A stretch of DNA of 64,000 nucleotides from Taudactylus pleione (taxonomy: Eukaryota; Chordata; Amphibia; Anura; Myobatrachidae), in contig JAUIMM010001245.1 in the NCBI GenBank assembly GCA_031769625.1, positions 620,001 to 684,000 on the forward strand. Reading direction: 5' to 3'. The position numbers and the translations under genes were made by a program. Positions within the stretch are counted from its first letter, which is position 1, and each line of letters opens with the position of its first letter. A model generated the notes under the pieces. That model was not told the DNA's origin. It ran no database searches and saw only the letters and a program-made list of their open reading frames with translations. Positions 11,201 to 19,196 of this stretch are shown here, in pieces.

Positions 11201-14200
11201 CACATGTTCTTGTATGACAGGCTGAGCCGGGAGCCGCGATATATCACCAGCAGTGTAAGGAAGAGGCTGAGCTGGCTGAGATCTGCCCAGGTGAGAGAGG
11301 GGCAATGGATGGAATGTACATAGAACTAGAAATGTCCACTTTCCTATACGTTATGTTATAGTGTATAAATGTAGGGTGTACTCTGACCTCTGCCAGGCAT
11401 GGACGGGCAGCTTATCTCAGTTACCAGGTTAGTTGAGCATCAGTGTTGCGATCTTCAGTCATGGCGCCTGTCCTGATCTTAGTCCTATACATTCACTACG
11501 CTGCCCAGTGATGTCACGCCCTGTCCTGATCTTTGTCCTATACATTCACTACGCTGCCCAGTGATGTCACGCCCTGTCCTGATCTTAGTCCTATACATTC
11601 ACTACGCTGCCCAGTGATGTCACGCCCTGTCCTGATCTTGGTCCTATACATTCACTACGCTGCCCAGTGATGTCACGCCCTGTCCTGATCTTTGTCCTAT
11701 ACATTCACTACGCTGCCCAGTGATGTCACGCCCTGTCCTGATCTTAGTCCTATACATTCACTACGCTGCCCAGTGATGTCACGCCTTGTCCTGATCTTAG
11801 TCCTATACAGTCACTATGCTGCCCAGTGATGTCACGCCCTGTCCTGATCTTAGTCCTATACATTCCCTACGCTGCCCAGTGATGTCACGCCCTGTCCTGA
11901 TCTTAGTCCTATACATTCACTACGCTGCCCAGTAATGTCACGCCCTGTCCTGATCTTAGTCCTATACATTCACTACGCTGCCCAGTGATGTCACGCCCTG
12001 TCCTGATCTTAGTCCTATACATTCCCTACGCTGCCCAGTGATGTCACGCCCTGTCCTGATCTTAGTCCTATACAGTCACTATGCTGCCCAGTGATGTCAC
12101 TGCCCAGTCCTGATCTTAGTCCTATACATTCACTACGCTGCCCAGTAAGGTCACGCCCTGTCCTGATCTTAGTCCTATACAGTCACTACGCTGCCCAGTG
12201 AGCATAATTGTGGGGCCTATGGGTTCTGTGTGTCCTGATACATCACCTCCCTCGCGGGAATCCTTGGGGGTAAATCAGTGTTGCCATTCTGCTCTACAGC
12301 TTAGATCTACTCAGTGCTAATTGCCAGCACAAAGTCGGATTGTATCCAAGACAACTCGTTACACCCGTCCCCGCTAACCGCTCTTTTCGCTGTCGCAGAT
12401 GACGGTGTCCGTGGCAGCAGAATGGACTATGAGGCGTCTGGGAAGGGGGTGTTTATTTCCTAGGTTCTATATCATTCTGCTAGTTGGGGGATCACTATAA
12501 ACATATTTGTCTCAATGGAATGATGCTGCAGTTGTTGTCATTTATGCAGATATATGTAAATCTCTGTGTCCATCCCCCGCAGGTGGATGCAGTCCTCCAC
12601 ATCCGGCAGACCGATGTGAGACCCCTCTGTACTCCCCGGGAGAGGAAGAGAGCGGGACTGTGACACAGGAATATCAGGTAGGGGAACCTGGTCTGACCTC
12701 TCCTTCTCACCTTGCACAGTATTATGTTGTTATGTCCTCGTCTCTGTGTGCCTGAAGTGATGTCCCATGTAGCATGTAGACGGGACACGTATGTGACACA
12801 TGTTCTTGTATGACAGGCTGAGCCGGGAGCCGCGATCTATCACCAGCAGTGTAAGGAAGAGGCAGAGCCGGCTGAGATTAGCCCAGGTGAGAGAGACGCA
12901 GCCGCTCTGGGGCTAAATTATTGGTGGATGGGGAGGAGCGGATGGAATGATATTTATTAGTAATAAGTAATGTAGTGTGGTAAGAAACTCATTGCACTTA
13001 GTGGAGTTAAAGATCCTGACCTGGGACACTGCTTTCCTGGTTACTATTACCACAGTTAGAAGGTTTTCAGAGCTGGAGCTTGTAAGTCTCTATTTTCCAT
13101 CTTCCATGAAATCAGGACTGTTCTCCTGTTACACCTTCCTCCCCGCCCAGTGTGGCCTCCAGCTTCTGCCTAGATCAGGACATTGTGATTCTGGCCTTAG
13201 ATCAGCTTTGGAAGAAAAGGGATCTTTGGGGCGATAGCCTGGCTACGTGCCCTGTGTCCATAGTATGGATGACGTTCTGGCCCTCTGATGCCCGCAAAAG
13301 AGGATTGAGCAGTGTCAGAGCATTGCTGGGCGGTTTGCTCTGGTGATTATCTGGAAATTTGTGAAGGAACATGTTCCCGGATGGGTGAGAGGTTCCTGTG
13401 CAGCATGGCGGCGGAGCTTCAGCGGAGCAGCTGCGCCCAGGAATTTCTGAGCGTCTCCCGTAGTAACAGTTTAGAGATGTCGCCTCACATGGATGAAAGA
13501 GGAAATATTTTTTCTATACTTATGTTAAATACTTCTCTGGGGGTCCAATGGTGGATACTAGTTGCCCACGTTCTGCGCTCTTGTTTTAGTGATGATGTGG
13601 GACCCTCGGCAATCAGGAGCTGAACCCCATCCCCAGGTCGTGGTGTTTTTTTTGTAGCTTGTGCCTACTTGTAGGTGCTGCTGCCAGGCAAAGTCCATCG
13701 TTCTCTTTGGGGTACCAGGTGAGAGCTGGAGGCCCAACTAAACTTCTTCTCAATTCCAGAGCTTATTGCTTACTACAACCGCTCTTTACTCCTGTCCTCG
13801 CCAGCGGTTCTTGACCCTATAGCCGCTGACAGTGGCCATGGCAGGAGAGTGAACCATCGGGAAGGAGTTAGGGGACGAGGGGTGATTATTTCCCGGACTT
13901 TGGATCTATACTGTGTTGCTGGTTGAGGAATCACTGTAAATATGGGCCTGATTCAGAGCCGGACACTCTGAACGAGCGCCCGCTCTTAATCAGGGCGTTT
14001 TTTCTTTCCTAATGTTGCGGCCTCTTGGCCGCTCGCATAGCTGTGGGTTACTACCCACAGCTTATGCGAGCGTCCATGATGATGGTCAAGACCATCGCGA
14101 CCATCGGGCTTGCGGTAGGATCTCGTCTGCCGCAAGCCCAGGAGTGCTTTTGGCTCTATCACAGCCGAGAGCACTCCCATTGACACTTGTGATGTCAGTG

Positions 14201-17086
14201 GGGCCGGCCCCAGACGGGAAAGCGTTCCCATGGGAACGCCTCCGTCTGGGCAGCCACGCCTCCGGCACACGCACCAAAGGGGGCGTGCTGTCACTCAACA
14301 TCGACAGCACGCACCCGTTGTAGCGAGACCCATAGCGACGGAGTGCCCATCGCTATCCGGGTCTCGCGCATGCGCACTGGCCCAACATTGACCCGCTTGC
14401 GAGCGGATCTGAATCAGGCCCTTTGTTAGCAGACAGTGTTGTCATTTCTGCAGATATATGTAAATCTGTGTCCATTCTCCACAGGTGGATGTAATCCTAC
14501 ACATCCCGCAGACCGATGTGCGACCCCCCTGTACTCGCCGCGGTGTATAGAGGAAGAGAACAGGACTGTCAGCCAGGACTATCAGGTAGTCTGACCTGTC
14601 CCAGATCTGAAGAATATTGTGTTATTCTCAAGTCCCCATCGTCCTGTGTGTGAGAGTCCTGCAGAGATGTCTGGTGTCATGTGTGGGTGGGACACGTATG
14701 TGACACATGTTCTTGTATGACAGGCGGAGCCAGGAGACGGGATATTTCAGCGGCAGTGTAAGGAAGAGGCCGTAACTGCTGAGATCAGCCCAGGTGAGAC
14801 TCTAAGTAAAGACCGTTCTAACGGAGGGGATTCAATGAAGCAAGAGGGACGCGACGAGCCGATCCGCAATGCCAGATCGCGCCCGTTCACATCCCACGTT
14901 CTGCCTCAGACCCCCATAGAGATGGCAGGAGAACTTGCAATGTTGGCAATACCATATACAAATACACTATGTCCTCATAGACCTATCCTTTTCCCGCTAT
15001 GGTGCACAAGGCGCCTGGCGCAATTTAGCCGCTCTGCCACGGGTGGCGTTTCCTGGACTTTCGTACTTTTTCCTGAATTTAACGTTGTAGCCGCATACAA
15101 TATTGCTTACAGAGTTCTAGGCGCTAAGGATTAGTACTTTTGCCACAAAGGAATTGGGATAAGTTGCAGATTAAGCACAAAGATACGTGGCGCGATGAAT
15201 GGCGCGGCTCACTCGTATCGGACCTCCGCTTCCTGCCTTGTTACCAGTTTAGTGTCTCAGTCACAGCTGCCAGCGAAAGTCTATGGCGAGGCGCACGGTG
15301 CGGCTTATTTACAAAGTCCGTGGCATGGTACGAGTTTATTTCGCACGATTCGACGATAGGTTTATGTGGGCACGTCTGTACGGTTGATGTATACAGCTGG
15401 GAATAGCGGCGATGACCGACCATCGCTTAGAAGTCCCCTAATAGTGTTATTTATCGATCTGATGGGCGTCTCATGGGCGTGTCGGACGACTTTCGTGCTT
15501 GCTTGGACGAGCGGTCGGAGACAGGATGTCTGTTTCTGACAGATCGTTTGTACTCCGAATGTGGTGGGTGTAAGTCCCCATACTAACTAAGTATGACGGC
15601 TTGGCCTCCCGCGTGAAGACGGATGGGTAATCGGCTTAGGCGGGCGAATCCTCGCATTACCACAAGTTAGTTAGCAGACTGCCACAGCCGTACGGAGAAC
15701 TGACTGCAGGCTCCGAATCAGACGCTACGCGTCCTATCAATATTCCCAGATTTTTCAAGGAACGTATCCATTATTATTCTATGTTATTGTGACGCTAGAC
15801 GTCTCATTCCTGGGATGAACCCCTAGAACCGGTCTAGTCGTGGTCTCGGCCTTTAGCCGCCCCTTCTCCATTAGAGAGAACGGTGCCAACCAGTAGCTTC
15901 CGCCTCCTAGGAATAGCGCGGATCATGTTCTGGGCAGACAGCGAAACAGAGTAATTAAATTCCAAGCAGTGTGACTGCGCCTATAGGGTCTCATTCTGCG
16001 TCGTATGGATGTCTGATCATGGTCGCTAACGGCGAGTTTTTGCACACAGCGCATACGCGGATGGGAATTTACGCATTTTGTGTGTATGTCTGTCCTATTC
16101 TGAGTCAGGAGGCACCTAGTGTTTTATTCACTAATATGTTTGTTGCAGGTTTGTTGGCTGGCTGGGACGTCGAAGAAGTTTCCCCTCACATGCTGCTTCC
16201 CGTCCAAGTTCATGAAAATAATGCACCCACTCCTGACTTTCCTCTAGGGATTATTCCGAGTGAAAACTCCGCTAAGAGGAGCTTGAGAAAAGCTTGTGCT
16301 GTTCTGGACAAGGATCCGGCCCTAGAAAGACAAATACAATTCACAGATCTGTATAAGAAACGGCGCAAAGTCGATCATTCATCAGTGAGTTTTATTAACC
16401 ATAGCGACGGGAACCAGAACAAGGAGAAAGTCTCAGAGAGGATGGTCTACAAGTGCCGCCAGTGCAGAAGGACCTTTTGCAGTGAAATGGATCTGGCTAC
16501 TCACCAGAGGACGCACGGTGCTGAAAGAAGGTACTCCTGCGCTGAATGTCCGCAGAGCTTCACGGACAACTCCGTCCTGGAGGCACATCAGTGGAATTTT
16601 CATAGACGAGACCTTGGAGCGATTGGTGCCCCGCAGAGACCTCCCCCAGAAGATAGACCGTTCTCTTGTTCCGAGTGTGGGAGATCTTTCACTAAGAAGT
16701 CAACGCTCGTCAAACATCAGAGGATTCACACCGGGGCGTTTGCCTGTCCCGACTGCGGCAAATGTCTGTCGGATAAAACCGGCCTCATTTTACATCGCAG
16801 GACTCACACCGGGGAAAAGCCATTTGCCTGTTCAGAGTGCGGGCGACGTTTCACCCAGATGTGCCACCTTGTCACCCACCAGAGCGTGCACACGGGAGAG
16901 AAGCCCTTTGCTTGCGCGGAGTGCGGCAAATGTTTTTCCGTCAGATCCGTCCTTGCCGCCCACCAGGCCATCCACGCGCGGCATAAGATATTCCGTTGCC
17001 CGGAGTGTGGAAAGTCTTTTACGCAGAAAGCCGCCCTTGCCACCCATTGGAGGGTCCACTCGAAGGAGCCCGCTTCCACGTCTTGA
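3122..17086 (+). CDS. KRAB-like C2H2 zinc-finger protein, 11 coding exons (full gene span)
   Basis: Predicted nuclear DNA-binding transcription factor. Exons at 3106-3256, 3992-4150, 4246-4369, 5447-5542, 10955-11055, 11221-11290, 12583-12677, 12817-12886, 14485-14585, 14724-14793 and 16149-17086 all have GT-AG borders and matching phases. They join into 653 codons including the stop, with no interruption. Order: anuran N-terminal helix ([14 protein letters not shown]); Ser/Pro-rich linker; KRAB-A-like box ([25 protein letters not shown]); acidic exon-pair repeats; seven C2H2 fingers at about residues 440-645. The MLE motif that helps classic KRAB bind TRIM28 is replaced by IMAS, so repression through TRIM28 is uncertain. 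Translation may start at 3122 or at the tandem ATGs at 3176/3179, which match the usual family start (MNKD). Orthology is not assignable because such genes form large, fast-evolving clusters. Confidence 0.92.
3992..4150 (+). CDS. Zinc-finger gene, second coding exon (Ser/Pro linker)
   Basis: Acceptor ATACAG and donor CGT|GTGAGT, 53 codons, phase 0 at both ends. It codes [10 protein letters not shown] and a Ser/Pro-rich stretch containing [14 protein letters not shown], typical of the exon between the N-terminal helix and the KRAB-like box in frog zinc-finger genes. The usual second LTGE repeat at the exon end is degenerate here (PDRAALR). Confidence 0.88.
4246..4369 (+). CDS. Zinc-finger gene, KRAB-A-like exon
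   Basis: Acceptor ATGTCAG and donor GCCG|GTACGG, entering in phase 0 and leaving with one extra base. It codes [20 protein letters not shown] and the rest of a KRAB-A-like box. The DV and EEW positions are kept. The MLE position reads MAS. Confidence 0.92.
4513..5110. mobile_element. Harbinger-like MITE, family B copy 1 (intronic)
   Basis: The ends GGCCCTCATTCAGAGCCG and CGGCTCTGAATCAGGCCC are inverted, with 3-bp flanks ATT/ATA. The interior carries GCGCATGCGTAC-type palindromes. It is an inverted-orientation relative of 24266-24842. It lies between the KRAB-A exon and the next exon. Confidence 0.8.
5205..5275. repeat. (GT)n(AT)n microsatellite inside a short palindrome
   Basis: A TG run passes into a long AT run. 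The outer flanks, CTCATTCGGTATGTG at 5199 and following and TATACACCGAATGAG, are inverted copies, so the whole block could fold into one hairpin. Confidence 0.85.
5447..5542 (+). CDS. Zinc-finger gene, fourth coding exon
   Basis: Acceptor TCAACAG and donor CATG|GTCAGT, phase 1 to phase 1. It codes [19 protein letters not shown], then a Pro-rich segment. There is no known fold. It links the KRAB-like box to the acidic exon pairs. Confidence 0.82.
5561..5786. repeat. GT-rich minisatellite
   Basis: Imperfect tandem copies of GTGTGATCCGTGTGTCATCT and the variant GTGTGATCTGT follow directly after the exon donor. They have no coding role. Confidence 0.8.
6003..6706. repeat. 21-bp minisatellite, array A
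   Basis: The unit is CACCTAGAGCACAATATAGA plus T, repeated about 30 times, with a few 12-bp short units (AGCACAATATAG) at the left edge. Almost all units read CACC rather than CGCC. A distinctive variant with CATCTAGAGAACAATATATA at about 6531 recurs at about 8218. Open frames here are artefacts of a 21-bp period. Confidence 0.95.
6707..7587. mobile_element. Nonautonomous hAT-type element, copy 1, inside the minisatellite
   Basis: The ends CAGGGGTGTATCTAG and GTAGGTACGCCCCTG are inverted, with a perfect 8-bp duplication CACCTAGA at 6699-6706 and 7588-7595. The left half has GTGCCCCCAGTAGTA-type repeats. The right half has a run of hairpins between 7241 and 7468. No transposase. Nearly identical to 8373-9282. 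Confidence 0.9.
7588..8372. repeat. 21-bp minisatellite, array B (composite)
   Basis: Units up to about 7930 mostly read CGCCTAGAGC. From about 7930 onward they read CACCTAGGG or CACCTAGAG, as in array A. The switch marks the junction of a tandem duplication that also copied the hAT element. Confidence 0.93.
8373..9282. mobile_element. Nonautonomous hAT-type element, copy 2 (by duplication)
   Basis: Same ends and the same CACCTAGA flanks (8365-8372 and 9283-9290) as copy 1, with few substitutions and one short extra repeat around 8606-8632. Identical target duplications in two copies 1,666 bases apart are best explained by tandem duplication of one inserted element, not by two insertions. 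Confidence 0.9.
9283..9620. repeat. 21-bp minisatellite, array C
   Basis: Units mostly read CGCCTAGAGCACAATATAGA. Several carry an extra T (AATATTAG, 9440-9492). The array decays at 9610-9620. Confidence 0.93.
9732..9894. mobile_element. Palindromic MITE with 35-bp arms
   Basis: Left arm 9732-9766 starts GACAGAATCAAAG. Right arm 9860-9894 is its reverse complement with one mismatch. Spacer about 93 bases. The superfamily is not clear because the duplication is ambiguous. Confidence 0.75.
9895..10954. other. Intron sequence, no recognised gene
   Basis: Degenerate CTACACGCTTCACACATGCT-type repeats lie at 9925-10025. A segment near 10186 (GGCCGCCATTTTGTTGGC) echoes one near 205. Otherwise no exon or transposon ends were recognised. 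Confidence 0.4.
10955..11055 (+). CDS. Zinc-finger gene, repeat pair 1, exon a
   Basis: Acceptor CCCTGTAG and donor TATCAG|GTAGGG, phase 1 to phase 0. It codes [20 protein letters not shown] and ends VIQEYQ. Homologous to 12583-12677 and 14485-14585. Confidence 0.9.
11221..11290 (+). CDS. Zinc-finger gene, repeat pair 1, exon b
   Basis: Acceptor TATGACAG and donor CCCAG|GTGAGA, 70 bases, phase 0 to 1. It codes [20 protein letters not shown]. Homologous to 12817-12886 and 14724-14793. Confidence 0.9.
11466..12200. repeat. 53-bp minisatellite
   Basis: About 14 head-to-tail copies of a 53-bp unit containing CTGTCCTGATCTTAGTCC and CACTACGCTGCCCAGTGATG. Units are highly similar. It lies in the intron between repeat pairs 1 and 2. 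Confidence 0.95.
12583..12677 (+). CDS. Zinc-finger gene, repeat pair 2, exon a
   Basis: Acceptor CCCGCAG and donor TATCAG|GTAGGG, phase 1 to 0. It codes [20 protein letters not shown] and ends VTQEYQ. It is two codons shorter than its paralogues because GST/RCI before EEE is lost or reduced. Confidence 0.9.
12817..12886 (+). CDS. Zinc-finger gene, repeat pair 2, exon b
   Basis: Acceptor TATGACAG and donor CCCAG|GTGAGA, 70 bases. It codes [20 protein letters not shown], almost identical to pair 1 exon b. The flanking intron sequence is also shared, so the duplication is recent. Confidence 0.9.
12887..13943. other. Intron sequence, no recognised gene
   Basis: No exon with consistent phase and no transposon ends were recognised. 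Short open frames near 13150-13620 have no identifiable product. Confidence 0.4.
13944..14421. mobile_element. Harbinger-like MITE, family A copy 1
   Basis: The ends GGGCCTGATTCAGAGCCG and CGGATCTGAATCAGGCCC are inverted. Inside is a long hairpin (GCTCGCATAGCTGTGGGT mirrored by ACCCACAGCTTATGCGAGC) and a GATGGTCAAGACCATC palindrome, both shared with the inverted copy at 36270-36615. It ends 63 bases before the next exon. Confidence 0.8.
14485..14585 (+). CDS. Zinc-finger gene, repeat pair 3, exon a
   Basis: Acceptor CTCCACAG and donor TATCAG|GTAGTC, phase 1 to 0. It codes [20 protein letters not shown] and ends VSQDYQ. More diverged than pairs 1 and 2. Confidence 0.88.
14724..14793 (+). CDS. 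Zinc-finger gene, repeat pair 3, exon b
   Basis: Acceptor TATGACAG and donor CCCAG|GTGAGA, 70 bases. It codes [20 protein letters not shown]. The upstream intron sequence (GACACGTATGTGACACATGT) is shared with pairs 1 and 2. Confidence 0.88.
14794..16148. other. Last intron, CpG-rich, no recognised gene
   Basis: This 1.35-kb intron is richer in CpG than its neighbours, which could mean a young transposon. No matching ends were found. Open frames at 14835-15134 and 15140-15406 lack recognisable products. The branch-site and acceptor region before 16149 is pyrimidine-rich. Confidence 0.4.
16149..17086 (+). CDS. Zinc-finger gene, last exon with seven C2H2 fingers
   Basis: Acceptor TTTGTTGCAG at 16148, entering after one base, and stop TGA at 17084-17086. 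The first ~100 residues form a linker with a basic KKRRKV patch (possible nuclear localisation signal). Seven fingers follow, each CX2C-X12-HX3-4H: YKCRQC, YSCAEC, FSCSEC, FACPDC, FACSEC, FACAEC and FRCPEC. All zinc ligands are present. Classic TGEKP linkers join only fingers 4-5 and 5-6. The linker between fingers 3 and 4 is shortened to TGA, two residues less than TGEKP, and fingers 2 and 3 are separated by about 24 residues. Fingers 4-6 probably dominate DNA contact. Confidence 0.95.
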
Positions 17087-17210
17087 TTGTGGAGCAAATG
17101 TTATGCCTCTGGGGCAACTTTGGGTGGGATCATCGGACTCTGCCGTAGTATGTAGACAAAGAAACAGCTAAAAAATTAGTCTGTAAAACGATCACAAAAA
17201 CACTTATGGT

Positions 17211-17216
17211 ATTAAA
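17211..17216 (+). terminator. Candidate poly(A) signal ATTAAA
   Basis: ATTAAA lies 125 bases after the stop codon, the first acceptable hexamer in the 3' region. The retroviral insertion starts 58 bases later, so if used this signal would end the transcript before it. Confidence 0.5.
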
Positions 17217-17278
17217 AATAACTTGAGTCTCTAACGTCCACATTTGGTCTTATTTTTTTATTAAATTGTACAATGTGT

Positions 17279-18015
17279 TGCATAATGGTGGGATTTAGTT
17301 CTTATCGAAGTGAACAGTTACACATGTGACCATTGGAGTGATTACAAATGAACACACTTTATTTAGCAAACAAACAAACAATTAACATACAAAGTATACA
17401 GTACACTCAACATTTGTCTATGTATTCAGGTGACACCGGTGATTCATTATCTTCAACATAAGATGTAGTTCATGTTCATTTGGGGAGCCCTCGTTTTATC
17501 AACAGTCAGGTCTTTCGATTCACATTTTAGGCACCCTACTGCAGTCTCAGGTCCATACGCGAGCCAATGAGCCTTTGTCTAGGTCTTGATTTATATACCA
17601 TAGTCTGGGTGTTGGCTTTCCGGATATTAAGCCCATATTAGTTACTGGTACAACATAGCATGGACCATTCATATGTGCAGTAAGCACTAAGATATACTCA
17701 GAGAAAGAAATACAGTAATGACATGTCCTAGAATGTCTGGAGTTACTCTGTCCCAAAGCCCCTTTGCCTAGAAAAAAAGTGGATCACTGTCAGTAACACA
17801 TAATGCTTAACATCTCTACACTTCTTACAATGGTCACCCCACTGGAATGTGGATAACTGTCTACAACAAACACCTTATAAGGTCTTAAGGGCTCATTATA
17901 CATCTCTGCTAATGACAGGTACAAGTAGGCCCCTAAATATTTGTCTTGTCTGACCCCAAAGATGAATCTGACCATTCTGTGCATAGACTAGAACTACATG
18001 AATACAATGTCCTTT
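17279..18015 (-). repeat. 3' LTR, distal part (split by DIRS)
   Basis: It matches 32044-32775 along its length with scattered substitutions and small indels. It holds the TATA-like element near 17590 and an AATAAA signal on the - strand near 17359. It stops at the DIRS border and resumes at about 24137. Confidence 0.85.
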
Positions 18016-18173
18016 CTACTTCAGGGTCCATAGGGGTCCACAGGGTGACCTTGGGGTATAGCTGGATCCTGGATCCTCGGGCACCACGGAGTTAAAGCTT
18101 TTAGCTGCTCCCAGGATGCACTTGGGTCCAACCTCCCCTATACCCCGCCCCCGAGCCACAGGCACCTCAGTTT
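18016..18173. repeat. DIRS copy 1 left inverted terminal repeat
   Basis: It starts CTACTTCAGGGTCCATAGG and runs to the CACCTCAGTT block. It is the near-perfect reverse complement of 23944-24095. Confidence 0.9.
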
Positions 18174-19196
18174 TAGATGGTGCCCGGCCGGAGTCGGGTC
18201 ACCCTGCAGGAGCAGCCCCCTAAAGCTTTTAATTTTTTATTTAACTTAGTTAAATTTATTTATTTTTTACTATAAGTTTTTTCTCTAGAGCAGCAGCGCT
18301 GGGCTGTCTGTACAGACTCCCACGCTGCCGCTCCTTCTCCCTGCTGGCGCCGCGACGCCAGCACTGAACTGGGGATCGCGGCGGGGGAAGCCAGAGTCTG
18401 TACTAGCCGGACTCTGGTTTCCCCCGGGACTGCTGCCGGAAGACGCCGGGGAGATCAGGTAAGCCGCGCACCGCTGATTAGCGGCGGTGCGCGGGTTCTT
18501 TCAAATGCAGTCCCATGCCCCCGGTCTAGGGGACAGACCGGGGGCGCTAGCGGTGGCGGCGGGCCCCCCCTCCAGCGGAGGCATACCCCGCCAGACCACT
18601 AGACCACCAGGGTTAATATCGCGGCAAGCGGGATGCCGGCAACCCGGGGGTTAATATGCTAGCCAGGGGAGGAAGCCTTCCCTGTCTAGCGGCTCCTCCC
18701 CTCAGCTCAGCGCGCCTTTCAGCTCGGAGTCTGGCGTCGCTGAGCTGCAGATACTCGGCCACTCCTCCTCTGAGGTCTCCAGCGGCCATTTTCTCTGTGG
18801 CAGCGTGGATACTCTCAGGGAGCACGCGGACCGGTCCCCCTGTGTACCTCTCCCCTGCAGAAGGACAGTGTACACAGCGCTATAGCCCTCCCAGACACTG
18901 AATCTGGGAGGTTGATTGTAGTGGAAAGGTGCAGTGAGTATATCTTCCTGCATGGTATGTGACTTTTGCTAGTGCTGCCTGTCTGTGTCTTTTTTCTACT
19001 TACTGTCAGCCTGTACCTATCCCTTTCCTTCTCCTACAAGCCCTACAGGTGTGCGGGGGAAGGGTGTTTCTACTGACCTCACCTATATAGATCACGTATT
19101 TGTGAGGTCCGTCACATACAGTTGTGTGCTACACGGTGCCATATTGTGGGCTGTTGTTCAGCACACTGGTGAGTGCGCACGTTTTCTTCCTAAGTC
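18174..19196 (+). other. DIRS copy 1 5' untranslated region
   Basis: A GC-rich leader between the left repeat and the Gag-like start. The open frame at 18985-19590 has no recognisable product and overlaps Gag in another frame. Confidence 0.6.

Noticed and set aside
14835..15406. Two 88-99-codon frames in the last intron
   Set aside because: No motif, no splice context consistent with the gene, no homology recognised by eye.
15971..16148. Upstream open sequence as the N terminus of the zinc-finger exon
   Set aside because: A clear acceptor at 16148 joins in the right phase to the upstream exons. The 59 codons before it are intronic.
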